Positions 6,984-17,464 of a DNA stretch of 64,000 nucleotides are shown here, piece by piece (the stretch's first letter is position 1; the number at the start of each line of letters is the position of its first letter). Below the pieces are notes generated by a model that was given only the letters and a program-made list of their open reading frames with translations, was not told the origin of the DNA and searched no databases. Location: NCBI RefSeq assembly GCF_018336935.1, contig NZ_CP068771.1:5146001-5210000 (forward strand). Reading direction: 5' to 3'. This stretch comes from Serratia plymuthica (lineage in GTDB: Bacteria > Pseudomonadota > Gammaproteobacteria > Enterobacterales > Enterobacteriaceae). The translations under genes were made by a program, and so were the position numbers.

Positions 6984-9900
6984 TTACTGCCCCAACGTGA
7001 CCTCCACCTGATGGATCTTCCCATCGTCAACCAGCGTTATCGCCGCCTCAGGCTGTTTTTCACCGTCCACAGTGACCAGCGCCTCGCCCTGACCCTGACG
7101 GATCCTCAACCGATACTCGCTGCCGCCTTCGCGGTAGTTAAGCGTTACCTGCGGCCAGTCTGCGGGCAGCCGGGTATTGACGGTCAGCCGATCGCCGCGG
7201 CGTTTCACCCCCAGCAGGGATTCGACGATTAACCTGTACATCCAGCCGGCGGAGCCGGTATACCAACTCCAGCCGCCGCGGCCGACATGCGGCGCCACCG
7301 CGTAGATATCGGCGGTGACCACGTAAGGCTCGACCTTGTAACGTTCGGCGGCGGTACTATCCAGGCTGTGGTTGATCGGGTTAATCAGCGCCATCAGTTC
7401 CCAGGCGCGTTCGATATTGCCCATTTCGGCGAAGGCCATCACCGCCCAGACCGCACCGTGGGTATATTGGCCGCCGTTCTCGCGTACGCCGGGCAGATAG
7501 CCGCGAATGTAACCCGGGTTCGGGCCGTTGCCGTCGAACGGCGGCGTCAGCAGTTTGATCAGGCCGGCCTGATTGTCGACCAGGTGTTTATCCAGCGACT
7601 GCATCGCCTGTAGGCTGCGCGGTTTATCCCCGGCGCCGGACAGCACCGACCAACTTTGGGCGATGGCATCGATGCGACACTCTGCCGACTCATGGGAGCC
7701 CAGCGGCTCCCCGCTGTCAAAGTAACCCCGGCGATACCATTCGCCGTCCCAGGCGTGGTCACGCAGATTGTCGCGCAGGGTGGCGGCCTGTTGGCGGCAC
7801 AGCGTCGCCAGCGCCTTGTCGTTGCGGGCGGTCGCCAGTTCGCCATAGCGTTGCAGAATATGGAACAGGAAGAAGCCCAGCCACACGCTTTCGCCGCGCC
7901 CCTCCAGGCCTACCATATTCATGCCGTCGTTCCAGTCCCCGGCACCCATCAGCGGCAGGCCATGCTCGCCGAAGTTCAGCCCGTGTTTCAATGCGCGCAC
8001 GCCGTGCTGATACAGGGTTTCCTGCGTCGCGCTCAGCGCCGGCTGTTCGTAGGACGATTCCTCGCCTGGCGCCAGCTTGCGCGCCTCCAGATAGCCGACC
8101 TGTTCTTCCAGAATGGTTTTATCGTCGGTGGCGTCCAGGTAGTGGCAAATCGCCAAGGGTAACCACAGATAATCATCCGAACAGAGCGTGCGAACGCCAT
8201 TTCCCTGTGGAGGATGCCACCAGTGCTGCACATCGCCTTCGACAAACTGGCGCGATGCGCACAGCAGGATCTGTTGGCGCAGGCGCTCGGGGGCGGCGTG
8301 GGTCAGCGCCAGCGTATCCTGCAGTTGATCGCGGAAGCCAAAGGCGCCGCCGGATTGGTAGTAGCCGCTGCGCGCCTGAATGCGGCAGGAGAGGGTCTGG
8401 TACAGCAGCCAGCCGTTGGCCAGCAGATCGACCGCCGGCTGCGGCGTGCCGATCTGCACTTTGTTGAGAATGTCGCCCCAATGCGCCGTCACCTGCAGCA
8501 ACTCATTTTGCAGTGGCTCTTCTTGCAGGTATTTTTGCAGCAGCGCTTCGGCCTCATCGGCATTTTGCCCCAGGCCGAGGGCGAACACGAAGCTGCGCTG
8601 ATCGCCATCGATCAGGCTGATCGCCGACTGCACGGCACCGCAGGGATCCATGCCGGCGCCCACTTTGCCGGATAAGCGCCGCAGCTTCAGCACCGCCGGG
8701 CGGGTCAGCGAGCCGTTGCGGCCAATGAATTCGCGCCGATCGCCGCTGATTGAACAATGCGCGCCGGAGACGCCGAAGAAAGCGGTTCGTTCCGAGCCGC
8801 TGCCGCCGTAGTGGTTGGTGGCCAGAACACCGCATCCGCTTTCGGGCGTCGCCGCCTGCGTGACGATGTGCATGGCCGTTTTTTGCCGCAGATCGCCGAG
8901 GATAAACTCCACGTAACCGGTAGCCGATAGGTTGCGCGTGCGCCCGGAGGTGTTGGTCAGCGTCAGCAGGAACAGTTTCACCGGCGCCTCTTTGGCGACC
9001 AATACGGTGAACTGGCTGTCAATGCCGCTTTCGCGATGGTCGAACACGCTGTAACCGAAGCCGTGGCGTGCCAGATAGTGGCCGCGCCCCCGGGCGGGCA
9101 GCGGCGTGGGTGACCAGAAGTGGCCGTTCTCTTCGTCGCGCAGATAGAAAGCTTCGCCGCTGCGGTCGCAAATGGGATCGTTCTCCCAGGGCGTAAGGCG
9201 GTATTCGTGGGCGTTTTCGTACCAGGTGTAGGCCTGGCCGCTTTCCGAGACAACCGAGCCGAACATCGGGTTGGCCATGACGTTTGACCAGGGCGCAGGG
9301 GTGATCTTGCTCTCGTTCATGGCGATCACATATTCACGGCCATCCTCCGAGAAGCCGCCGAGGCCGTTATAGAACTGCAGCGCGTCGATGGCGGGCAACT
9401 GCGGCGAATGCAGGTTGCGCGGCAGATTGTTCACCGTCGCCAGTTTCGACGAGGCGGTTACCGGCGACAGCGGCTGCTGCTGGATCTGCGGCAGTTGCAG
9501 CCGTTGGTTTAGCTGTTCATTTAATCCGCCACGCCGATCGTCGAGGTAAATACGCGCCACGCTGAGCAGCAGGCGGTGATCCTCCGGTGACATATGCTCG
9601 CTGGTACGTACGAAAATGCCGCCCGGTTTATCGGTCTGGGTTGATTCCATACCTGCGGCGATCAGGCCCATTATCTGGTTTTGCAGCTCCTGACGGTAGC
9701 CGCCGGCGTCCTCGTTGAGGATCACCAGATCCACCGGCAGCCCTTTCAGCCGCCAGTAGTTGTGCGCCTGAATCAGCTGTTGCACCAGCCCGATGTTCTC
9801 GCCATCGGTCACCGTCAACAAAACGATCGGCAGATCGCCTGAGATAGAATGCCCCCACAGTCCCGACTGGCCGCGGCGATTTTGGATGATTTCGCTGCTG

Positions 9901-12900
9901 GCGGCGCGCATTTCCTGCGCCGGGAACACCACGGCGCTCGCCAGGCGATTGAACAGGTTGGCATCTTCCTCATTGGCGTTCAGCTGACGCAGCACCACCT
10001 GGCTGTGCGACCAGGCCAGTTCAAACACGCGGTCCGCCAGGTGGCGATCGCGGTATTTTTCCAGCATGGCCAGGCTGCTGACGCGGTCTTCGCAAACACC
10101 GTAGAAAATATCCAGCGTCAGCGGCACGTTGGGCTCCAGCACCACGCGCTGGCGGATGGCGATGATCGGATCGATGACAGGCCCGGCGCTGTTGGTCAAC
10201 GGCGTATTTTGATACAGCGCCTGCGGGTTGGCCGGGGTGCGGCCACGGCCGATAAATTTGGCGCGATCGGTTTCGAACGAGGTCTGGCTGGATCGGCCCT
10301 GTACCGTCATCATATGCAGCAACCACGGACATTTCTCTTTTGGTTCGCGCGGGCGGCGGTGACACAAAATGGCGTCTTGATCCGGCAGCAGTTCGGTCTG
10401 AACGAACAAATTGCTGAACGCCGGGTGAGCCAGATCGTTGCCGGCCGGCGCCAGCACCACTTCCGCATAGCTGGTGATTTCGAGGGTGCGCGGCTGTTTA
10501 CCGCGGTTTACCAGAGTGATGCGCCGCAGCTCGATATCGTCTTCCGGCGACACCACAACCTGCGTTTTGACCGACAGCAAGCCCTGGCTGCGCTGATATT
10601 CGGCGCCGGCATCGTTGAACACCGCGCTGTAACCCTTGGCTGGGCCGCCGATCGGTTGCCAGGTGTTGCTCCATACCTCACCGGTTTGCGGATCGCGCAG
10701 GTAACAGAAGGCGCCCCAGTTGTCGCAGGTGGCATCTTCACGCCAGCGGGTCAGGGCCAGATTTTGCCAGCGGCTGTAGCTGCCGCCGGCCTGGGTCAGC
10801 ATCAGGTGGTAATTGGCGTTCGACAATAACTGCACTTCCGGGATCGGCGAATCCACCCGGTTGAACTCACGCGCAATGAACCTGGCCGGAGTAATGGTGC
10901 CCTCATGCGTTTCGAAGTGACGACGTGTGCTGTATAGCTCAACCGCATCCGGCACCCGTTCTTGCAGCAGCAAGCGCGTCGACTGGAAGGCGGGATAATC
11001 GGCGAAGCGCGACACCATAGGGGCATCCAGCAGCAGATGGGACAGGGCGAGGAAGCTCATGCCCTGATGGTGCGCCATATAGGAGCGGATGATCACGTAC
11101 AGCTGACCGCGGCTGAGGCGCGCGGTGGTGTAATCCAGAGCCTCGTAAAAACCGTAGCGGCCTTTGGCGCCATTTTTTTCCAGGGCGACGAGGTTGCTGC
11201 AAGCGGCATGCGGATCGACAATCAGCGCCATCACCGTCGCGTATGGCGCGACCACCATATCGTCACCCAGCCCGCGACGCAGGCCCAGCCCCGGCACGCC
11301 AAAGGCGTGATACTGGTAATTTTGATCGGCATCGAAGCCGAAATAGCCGGATTCGGAGATGCCCCAGGGCACGCCGCGCTCCTTGCCCCAGGCGATTTGC
11401 CGTTCCACTGCGGCGCGGCACATTTGCACCAGCAGAGTGTCGGGGTAGGCCGGCATCACCAACTGCGGCATCAGGTATTCAAACATCGAGCCGCTCCACG
11501 ACATCAGCGCCGGCTCATTTTCGATCAGGGTAAACAGTCTGCCGAGCGCAAACCAACTGCGCTGAGGCACCTGGTTAGTGGCGATGGCGACGTAGTTGGT
11601 CAGGCGGATTTCCGATGCCAGCAGATCGTATTTACTGCTGTCCATCCGGTTTTGATCGCAGTTAAAGCCGACGGACAGGAAATGGGTCGATTCGTCATAC
11701 AGGAAGTTGAAGTCCATCTGCGCCATTTTTTCCAGCCGATGCTGGAGGCGATACAATTGCGTCAGCCGTTCCTGAGCCAATGCGCCGGCGGCCTCAAGCT
11801 GGCTTTGCTGCTCTGCCGTCAGCATCAGCTGTGCCGGCGGATTGGCCAGCCAGTGCAGGCTTGGCGCCGGCTCCAACTCGGATACGCTGTCGCTCAGCCA
11901 GCCGAACCACAGCGCCCATTCCGCGCAGAGTTCGTTGAGTTGCTGATGCAGCGCGCCGGCCCAGCGTTTGGTTTCTTCGTCGTGATTCAGCGCCGGTTCC
12001 TGCAACCCGTTGCTGTAGTTGCGCATGGCGTTCAGCTCGGCCTGCAGCGCAGTGGGATGGCTATTTAACGCCAGTTCAAAATGGTTGCGCAGCTTCGGCA
12101 GGTTTTTGTGGGCGGCGTCCCCCCAGTGCTGTTCCAGCAGTTGTAGGCAGTCGCCAAGCCCGGCCAGCACCAATTGCGGGCTGATGACCGGCCGGTGGGC
12201 CAGCGCGGGCAGGCCGGCGCTGAGCGTCAGCAGGTGGCCGGCGAGATTGCCGCTGTCCACGCTGGAGATATAGCGCGGGTTCAGCGGCTCTAAAGTACGG
12301 GTGTCGTACCAGTTGTACAGGTGGCCGCGATAGTGTTCCATGCGGTCCAGCGTGTTAAGCGTCAGCTCAATGCGCCGCAGCGCTTCGCTGAGCGTCAGGT
12401 AGCCGAAATCGTAAGCGGTGAGGTTAGCCAGCAACGACAACCCGATATTGGTCGGCGAAGTGCGATGCGCCACCACGGGTTCCGGTATCTCCTGATAGTT
12501 ATCCGGCGGCAGCCAGTTTTCCTGCTGATTGACGAAGGTATTGAAAAAGTCCCAGGTTTGGCGGCTGGTGTGACGCAGGAAGCGGCGCTGTTCATCGTCG
12601 AGCGCGGTTTTACTGCGCTGCGGCTGGTGGCTGAGATAACACAGCAGGAACGGGGCCAGGCACCACAGGGTGGCGAAGGGCAGCGTGATAAACAGCGCCA
12701 TCGGGTTATACAGGAAGCTAAACAGCAACAGCAACAGCGCCACGCCGGCTGCCGGGTTGATCCACATCGTCCGATAAAAGTTTTGCGGAGTCACCTGCTG
12801 ACGGGCGTTGGATTGAGCGTAGCTGGTCCACTCTTGCAGGTTGCGTTTGCTGATCAGCAGCCGCCAAAGGGTAATGGCGATGGCTTTCAGGCTGTACAGC

Positions 12901-15632
12901 GCTTCATGCGGCAGCGTCGCCAGCCGCAGCCCGACCTGCGCCAGCCGATGCAGCGCACCGTTCATCGCCAACTGCAGGTGTTGCAGGAAGGGCCTGCGGG
13001 GCGGTTTGCGGACAACATCCTGCGCCAGTGCCACCAGGGTAGGCAACAGCAGGATGATGGCAAAGAACGCCAGCCAGTAACGGGTGTTCGGCAGCCAGAC
13101 AAGACCGCAAAACAGCAGCAGCAACAGGCTGGGCGACGTCAGGCTGCGGCGCAGGTTATCGAACAGCTTCCAGCGTGACAGGGTGCTCAATGGGTTGGCG
13201 GTGCGGGTGCCGTCTTCGGTTTTTACCCGTGGCAGCAGCCAGTTGAGCAGTTGCCAATCGCCGCGGATCCAGCGCGTGCGGCGCTCGACGTCCACCAGAT
13301 AGTTGCTGGGATACTGTTCGTACAACAATACGTCGCTCAGCAGGCCGGAGCGGGCGTAGCAGCCTTCCAGCAGATCGTGGCTCAACACCAGATTCGGTGG
13401 GCAGGTGCCTTTGAGGCTGTGCGAGAACACATCGACATCGTAGATGCCCTTGCCGATAAAGGATCCTTCGCCAAACAGATCCTGGTAAATGTCCGAGGCC
13501 ATCAACGTATAGGGATCGTTGCCCGGCGTGCTGCTGCACAGAGCGGCGTAGCGGCCCTGGCCGTAAGCCGGTATTTCCTCCGCCATGCGCGGTTGCAAGA
13601 TGGCGTAGCCCTCTACCACCCGCTGTTGACGCGCGTCGTACTGCGGCCGATTAAGCGGGTGCGCCATGGCGGCGATCAACTGGTGGGCGCTTTCGCGCGG
13701 CAATACGGTATCGCTGTCGAGGGTGATGACGTATTTCACGTTTTTCAGCACTTCCAGGCCGGCGCCAATCTGGGTGCAGAAGGCGTTGCCACGGTTACGC
13801 AGCCAGTCGTTCAGCGCATTCAGCTTGCCGCGTTTGCGCTCCAGCCCCATCCATACGCCCTGTTTTTCATTCCACTCGCGATCGCGGTGAAACAGGAAAA
13901 AGTGGCTGGGGCCTTCACAGGGATAGCGGCCGTTAAGGGCTTCCATTTGCTGGCAGGCATAGGCCAGCAGACGGGCATCGTCCGCGTGCTGCTTTTGCGG
14001 CGCATCGTTGAAGTCGGTGAGCAGGGCAAAGTGCAGATGTTTCATTGCGTTGCCCAGATAATAGACCTCAAGCGCGTTGATCAGCTTATCGACGCCGCTT
14101 TTGCTGTCGAGCAGCGTCGGTATCACCACCAGAGTGCGGAATTCGGCGGGAATGCCGCAGGAGAAATCGAGCCTCGGCAGAGGTTGCGGCATGCGGCTGC
14201 GGGTGGTTATCTCGCTAAGCAGGTTGAGCACGAACTGGCTGACCACCGCCGCCATCGGGAAGAACAGCAGCGCCAGCCCCCAACTGATGCCGGTGCTGTA
14301 GGCATGGCGCAGCAACTCCGCGCAGCAGGCGGTGGTGATCAGACTCAGGCTGCCTAGCCAGGAAAGCAGCGGCGCCTGATTTAACGCATGGCGCAAGCGG
14401 GTAATGCGCCCGAGCCGAACCTCAAGCTGTTGTTCCAGCTCCGGTCGACCATCGTCAACCAGGTAGTAGCCAACGTGGTTGCGGCGTGGATCGCTGGACG
14501 GATCTTCGGCCGCCACCCGCGCCATATTCAGTACGTGCTGGGCGACCTGCACTTCATTGCGCGAGCAGTGACGCGCCAGCATTTCGATCACGTGGCGGTA
14601 GTGGTCGCGGGTGTCGAAGTGCATCAAGGGGTAAACCCCCGCCGGATCGTCGCGCAGGGTCTGATCGACCTGGCTCATGGTTTCGACAAATTCTGCCCAG
14701 TCCATTTCGCTGAGCTGGCGCAGGCCGGAAATGCTGTTGCTGACCGACAGTTGGCTGACGGCCAACTGCTGGTTAAAGCGGTGGATCAATTCAGCCGAGC
14801 TCAGGCTGACCTCTGCCAAACGCTGTTCAACCCAGGTGAGCGGCAACGCCAGCATGGTGCCGTGGCCCTGTAAACGACGGACCAGCTCGGCGACAAAGGC
14901 GCTGGAGCGCGGGGGATTGGAGCGCGCCATGTCGGCAATCACCACGATCAGGTTGGCCGGATCGTTTTCCGCCGATTCCAGCATTTTGGTCACCCAGCTG
15001 TCGGCCAGATTGCGCTCGCTTTGCGCTTGCGCCACTTCAACGCTAACGCGCCGCAGATTCTCGATCAGCGCCAGGCGCAACATGCCGGGCAGCGCCCAGA
15101 GCTCGCCCATCGTCAGATTGACTTCTTTTTGATAGGCGGCGATATACCGCGTGAGGCTTTCGGCGTCCCAGCGGCCATCGCCGTGCGCAATGGCTTCGGC
15201 CGCCACGTCATAGATTCGCGGGCAGTTATAGGGGGCTGCCAACTGCGGCAGACCGCGGCCAAAGGTTTTCGGCAAATGGTGACGCACGACGCGAATTTGT
15301 TCTTCGATCAGATAGTAGTTATCGAGCAGCCATTCGCCGGCGGGGGTCATGCTGGATTTCTTGCCGCTGCTTAACTGGTGGCAGCTTTCCGCCAGTATGC
15401 GTTCGTTTTCGTCCAACCGCTTCAGCAGAAAATACGGTGTCTTGCGCGTTGCCAGCTTGTGCGAGCGCGCCAGGCGCTGGCCATAGCGTTCCATTTGATC
15501 GACAGAAAACAATTCTGCCTTGATGGTGCCTCCGTTGGTCTCGGGGGCGTTTTTATTACGCCGCAGCGGCAACGGATTTATTTTTGCATTTTTCCGTTGT
15601 TTTTTTAACCAATTGATTAGTATTTCTTTCAC
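6984..15632 (-). CDS. Cyclic beta-1,2-glucan synthase (NdvB/ChvB type), 2882 residues
   Basis: A very large inner-membrane enzyme expected to initiate, elongate, phosphorolyse and cyclise beta-1,2-glucan from UDP-glucose for the periplasm. Visible landmarks: membrane helices near residues 390-450, 840-880 and 955-1000; a GT84 glucosyltransferase domain with DSD near 640 and RTRWIRGDW (the QxxRW-like site) near 788; a glycoamylase-like motif GHLYNWYDTRTLEP near 1106; two glycobiose-phosphorylase N-terminal domains near 1610 and 2110; and the GH94 catalytic segment GAGDWNDGMN near 2566. The length is close to the roughly 2830-2870 of rhizobial and Brucella enzymes. The GTG at 15632 is chosen because AAGGAG lies six bases upstream (15640-15645); an in-frame ATG at 15695 has no such site. 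No exporter (NdvA) gene is adjacent. Confidence 0.85.
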   Translation of the reverse strand: MKEILINWLKKQRKNAKINPLPLRRNKNAPETNGGTIKAELFSVDQMERYGQRLARSHKLATRKTPYFLLKRLDENERILAESCHQLSSGKKSSMTPAGEWLLDNYYLIEEQIRVVRHHLPKTFGRGLPQLAAPYNCPRIYDVAAEAIAHGDGRWDAESLTRYIAAYQKEVNLTMGELWALPGMLRLALIENLRRVSVEVAQAQSERNLADSWVTKMLESAENDPANLIVVIADMARSNPPRSSAFVAELVRRLQGHGTMLALPLTWVEQRLAEVSLSSAELIHRFNQQLAVSQLSVSNSISGLRQLSEMDWAEFVETMSQVDQTLRDDPAGVYPLMHFDTRDHYRHVIEMLARHCSRNEVQVAQHVLNMARVAAEDPSSDPRRNHVGYYLVDDGRPELEQQLEVRLGRITRLRHALNQAPLLSWLGSLSLITTACCAELLRHAYSTGISWGLALLFFPMAAVVSQFVLNLLSEITTRSRMPQPLPRLDFSCGIPAEFRTLVVIPTLLDSKSGVDKLINALEVYYLGNAMKHLHFALLTDFNDAPQKQHADDARLLAYACQQMEALNGRYPCEGPSHFFLFHRDREWNEKQGVWMGLERKRGKLNALNDWLRNRGNAFCTQIGAGLEVLKNVKYVITLDSDTVLPRESAHQLIAAMAHPLNRPQYDARQQRVVEGYAILQPRMAEEIPAYGQGRYAALCSSTPGNDPYTLMASDIYQDLFGEGSFIGKGIYDVDVFSHSLKGTCPPNLVLSHDLLEGCYARSGLLSDVLLYEQYPSNYLVDVERRTRWIRGDWQLLNWLLPRVKTEDGTRTANPLSTLSRWKLFDNLRRSLTSPSLLLLLFCGLVWLPNTRYWLAFFAIILLLPTLVALAQDVVRKPPRRPFLQHLQLAMNGALHRLAQVGLRLATLPHEALYSLKAIAITLWRLLISKRNLQEWTSYAQSNARQQVTPQNFYRTMWINPAAGVALLLLLFSFLYNPMALFITLPFATLWCLAPFLLCYLSHQPQRSKTALDDEQRRFLRHTSRQTWDFFNTFVNQQENWLPPDNYQEIPEPVVAHRTSPTNIGLSLLANLTAYDFGYLTLSEALRRIELTLNTLDRMEHYRGHLYNWYDTRTLEPLNPRYISSVDSGNLAGHLLTLSAGLPALAHRPVISPQLVLAGLGDCLQLLEQHWGDAAHKNLPKLRNHFELALNSHPTALQAELNAMRNYSNGLQEPALNHDEETKRWAGALHQQLNELCAEWALWFGWLSDSVSELEPAPSLHWLANPPAQLMLTAEQQSQLEAAGALAQERLTQLYRLQHRLEKMAQMDFNFLYDESTHFLSVGFNCDQNRMDSSKYDLLASEIRLTNYVAIATNQVPQRSWFALGRLFTLIENEPALMSWSGSMFEYLMPQLVMPAYPDTLLVQMCRAAVERQIAWGKERGVPWGISESGYFGFDADQNYQYHAFGVPGLGLRRGLGDDMVVAPYATVMALIVDPHAACSNLVALEKNGAKGRYGFYEALDYTTARLSRGQLYVIIRSYMAHHQGMSFLALSHLLLDAPMVSRFADYPAFQSTRLLLQERVPDAVELYSTRRHFETHEGTITPARFIAREFNRVDSPIPEVQLLSNANYHLMLTQAGGSYSRWQNLALTRWREDATCDNWGAFCYLRDPQTGEVWSNTWQPIGGPAKGYSAVFNDAGAEYQRSQGLLSVKTQVVVSPEDDIELRRITLVNRGKQPRTLEITSYAEVVLAPAGNDLAHPAFSNLFVQTELLPDQDAILCHRRPREPKEKCPWLLHMMTVQGRSSQTSFETDRAKFIGRGRTPANPQALYQNTPLTNSAGPVIDPIIAIRQRVVLEPNVPLTLDIFYGVCEDRVSSLAMLEKYRDRHLADRVFELAWSHSQVVLRQLNANEEDANLFNRLASAVVFPAQEMRAASSEIIQNRRGQSGLWGHSISGDLPIVLLTVTDGENIGLVQQLIQAHNYWRLKGLPVDLVILNEDAGGYRQELQNQIMGLIAAGMESTQTDKPGGIFVRTSEHMSPEDHRLLLSVARIYLDDRRGGLNEQLNQRLQLPQIQQQPLSPVTASSKLATVNNLPRNLHSPQLPAIDALQFYNGLGGFSEDGREYVIAMNESKITPAPWSNVMANPMFGSVVSESGQAYTWYENAHEYRLTPWENDPICDRSGEAFYLRDEENGHFWSPTPLPARGRGHYLARHGFGYSVFDHRESGIDSQFTVLVAKEAPVKLFLLTLTNTSGRTRNLSATGYVEFILGDLRQKTAMHIVTQAATPESGCGVLATNHYGGSGSERTAFFGVSGAHCSISGDRREFIGRNGSLTRPAVLKLRRLSGKVGAGMDPCGAVQSAISLIDGDQRSFVFALGLGQNADEAEALLQKYLQEEPLQNELLQVTAHWGDILNKVQIGTPQPAVDLLANGWLLYQTLSCRIQARSGYYQSGGAFGFRDQLQDTLALTHAAPERLRQQILLCASRQFVEGDVQHWWHPPQGNGVRTLCSDDYLWLPLAICHYLDATDDKTILEEQVGYLEARKLAPGEESSYEQPALSATQETLYQHGVRALKHGLNFGEHGLPLMGAGDWNDGMNMVGLEGRGESVWLGFFLFHILQRYGELATARNDKALATLCRQQAATLRDNLRDHAWDGEWYRRGYFDSGEPLGSHESAECRIDAIAQSWSVLSGAGDKPRSLQAMQSLDKHLVDNQAGLIKLLTPPFDGNGPNPGYIRGYLPGVRENGGQYTHGAVWAVMAFAEMGNIERAWELMALINPINHSLDSTAAERYKVEPYVVTADIYAVAPHVGRGGWSWYTGSAGWMYRLIVESLLGVKRRGDRLTVNTRLPADWPQVTLNYREGGSEYRLRIRQGQGEALVTVDGEKQPEAAITLVDDGKIHQVEVTLGQ

Positions 15633-15919
15633 ACAAAAGCTCCTTACATCTGACCCAAAGGACAGCCGGTAAAACCGCCGGGAGATCGTGAACATCCTGT
15701 TTTTAACGCCGGGCAGATCTGGCGTGGGTTCGTAGCAGGCAGGAACATGCTTTCTCAGTATAGTCGCAGAATGCCCGGTCGGCCGTTTTTTGAGCTGATT
15801 GTTTAGATTTAATAAACAATTTTTGCGCGTGAACTTTGACTTAACACCGCTATTTTTCCGCCGTTCAGCCTTGATTTACCGTATAATTCCCTACATTAAG
15901 TTTGGTTATTGAGGTGGCC

Positions 15920-17212
15920 GTGGAACAACTTTCGGGGGTGCTGAGGCGATTGCGCCGGCAGCTTGAAACCCCTATTTCCGTTGGGGGCGGTTTCCGCCAG
16001 ATTTCACTTCCCGTGCCCGCATCGCTGGCCGCCACCTTACTGGAATGGTTGGCAGCGCAGCCGGCATTCCCGCAGTTTTACTGGCTTCATCGCGACGGCC
16101 ACGAAGAGGCGGCGAGCTGTGGCGCGCTACGTCTGTTTACGCAGCCGGAACAGGCGCAGGCATTTATCAGGGCGCATCAGGGCGCGCGCATATGGGGGCT
16201 GAATGCCTTTGACGGCACGGCGCATTTATTTTTGCCGCGCCTGGAAATTCTGAACCGCGAAGGCGAAGCCCAGCTAACGCTTAATCTGTTTTCTGACAGT
16301 TCGCTGCGTGACGATGCGGATGCAGCCGGTCGCTGGTTGGAAAAGGTGGTGGCTGCGCGCCCAATCGCGCCATTAAAGGCTGAGGTGGGCAAGGTACGGC
16401 ATCAACCGGAACGTGCCGGGTGGGAAATTATGTTGCACGAAGCGCTGCAAGCGATCGAGCGGCAACAGATGGAGAAGGTGGTGTTGGCGCGCAGCACCTT
16501 GCTGACGCTGGATGGCCCGCTGTCCGCGCCGGCGATGATGGACGCCAGCCGTAGGGTGAATCACCGGTGCTACCACTTTATGCTGAGATTTGATGCGCAT
16601 TGCGCATTTCTCGGTTCCAGCCCGGAAAGGCTGTACCGGCGAAATGGCCTGCAACTGCTGACCGAAGCGCTGGCGGGCACCGTAGCCAATCATCCCGATC
16701 AACAGCGTGCGCAGGCGCTGGCGCAGTGGTTGCAGGGCGACGCTAAAAACCGGCATGAGAACCTGCTGGTGGTAGACGATATCTGCCAGCGTCTGCAAGG
16801 GGGGGCCGGTTCGCTGGACGTGCTGCCGCCGGAGGTGGTGCGCTTGCGTAAGGTGCAGCATTTGCGGCGCCGTATCGAAGGGCAGCTCAATCATGCCGAC
16901 GACGCCGATTGCCTGCAGCGGCTGCAACCGACGGCGGCGGTAGCCGGGTTGCCGCGTCAGGCGGCCCGCGAGTTTATCCTGCAACATGAACCTTTCTCCC
17001 GCGGCTGGTATGCCGGATCGGCAGGCTATCTTTCCTCTTCCCTCAGTGAGTTTTGTGTTGCGCTGCGCTGCGCGCAGTTAGAGGGGAAGGAGTTAAGGCT
17101 CTACGCCGGCGCCGGTATCGTGGCCGGTTCCGATGCCGCTGAAGAGTGGCAGGAAGTCGAAAACAAGGCCGCCGGGCTGAGGACGTTGTTGCAGCCCGGC
17201 TACGCGGGTTGA
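15920..17212 (+). CDS. menF: Isochorismate synthase, menaquinone-specific
   Basis: MenF converts chorismate to isochorismate, the committed step to menaquinone. The 430-residue protein matches E. coli MenF along its length, including KVVLARS, FLGSSPERL, TEALAGT, LQPTAAVAGLPR and the C-terminal YAGAGIVAGSDAAEEW. These carry the Mg- and chorismate-binding residues of the chorismate-utilising fold. The GTG at 15920 is preferred because GAGG lies five bases upstream and it aligns with the E. coli N-terminus; an in-frame TTG at 15902 is possible. A TATAAT at 15882-15887 may be its -10 element. A 252-base gap separates menF from menD, wider than usual for this pair. Confidence 0.93.
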   Translation: MEQLSGVLRRLRRQLETPISVGGGFRQISLPVPASLAATLLEWLAAQPAFPQFYWLHRDGHEEAASCGALRLFTQPEQAQAFIRAHQGARIWGLNAFDGTAHLFLPRLEILNREGEAQLTLNLFSDSSLRDDADAAGRWLEKVVAARPIAPLKAEVGKVRHQPERAGWEIMLHEALQAIERQQMEKVVLARSTLLTLDGPLSAPAMMDASRRVNHRCYHFMLRFDAHCAFLGSSPERLYRRNGLQLLTEALAGTVANHPDQQRAQALAQWLQGDAKNRHENLLVVDDICQRLQGGAGSLDVLPPEVVRLRKVQHLRRRIEGQLNHADDADCLQRLQPTAAVAGLPRQAAREFILQHEPFSRGWYAGSAGYLSSSLSEFCVALRCAQLEGKELRLYAGAGIVAGSDAAEEWQEVENKAAGLRTLLQPGYAG

Positions 17213-17343
17213 TTATCCCTACTTATTTCCTGGATTTATCGAGCGGCAATCGCGTGAAATGTAAGGCGTTTGTGATGTGTGTGTTTGTTTTTTGTATTAA
17301 ATCAAGAAATTGACTGCCAAAAAGTCACAGGGATATACGGCGT

Positions 17344-17387
17344 TTTTGCGCTGGCGCAAAAGTCGTAGGAATAACTATTCATATAAT
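17344..17387 (+). promoter_or_regulatory. Dyad and -10 element in the menF-menD gap
   Basis: TTTTGCGC-TG-GCGCAAAA (17344-17361) is a perfect 8-bp inverted repeat with a 2-base centre. This spacing suits a dimeric DNA-binding protein better than an RNA hairpin. It is followed by a perfect -10 hexamer TATAAT at 17382-17387, although no good -35 is visible. Together they suggest that menD-menH-menB-menC-menE has its own regulated promoter. The binding protein is unknown. Confidence 0.4.
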
Positions 17388-17464
17388 ACAGAACATAATT
17401 TTTGGCATGCCGCTGAATAGCGGGTGCCGAAGGCTGATTCTGTTAACCGACTTGTGAGCGAATT

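Noticed and set aside
9849..12068. Several 300-370-codon frames antisense to the glucan synthase gene
   Set aside because: All lie within the recognisable NdvB/ChvB-type coding sequence and carry no motifs.
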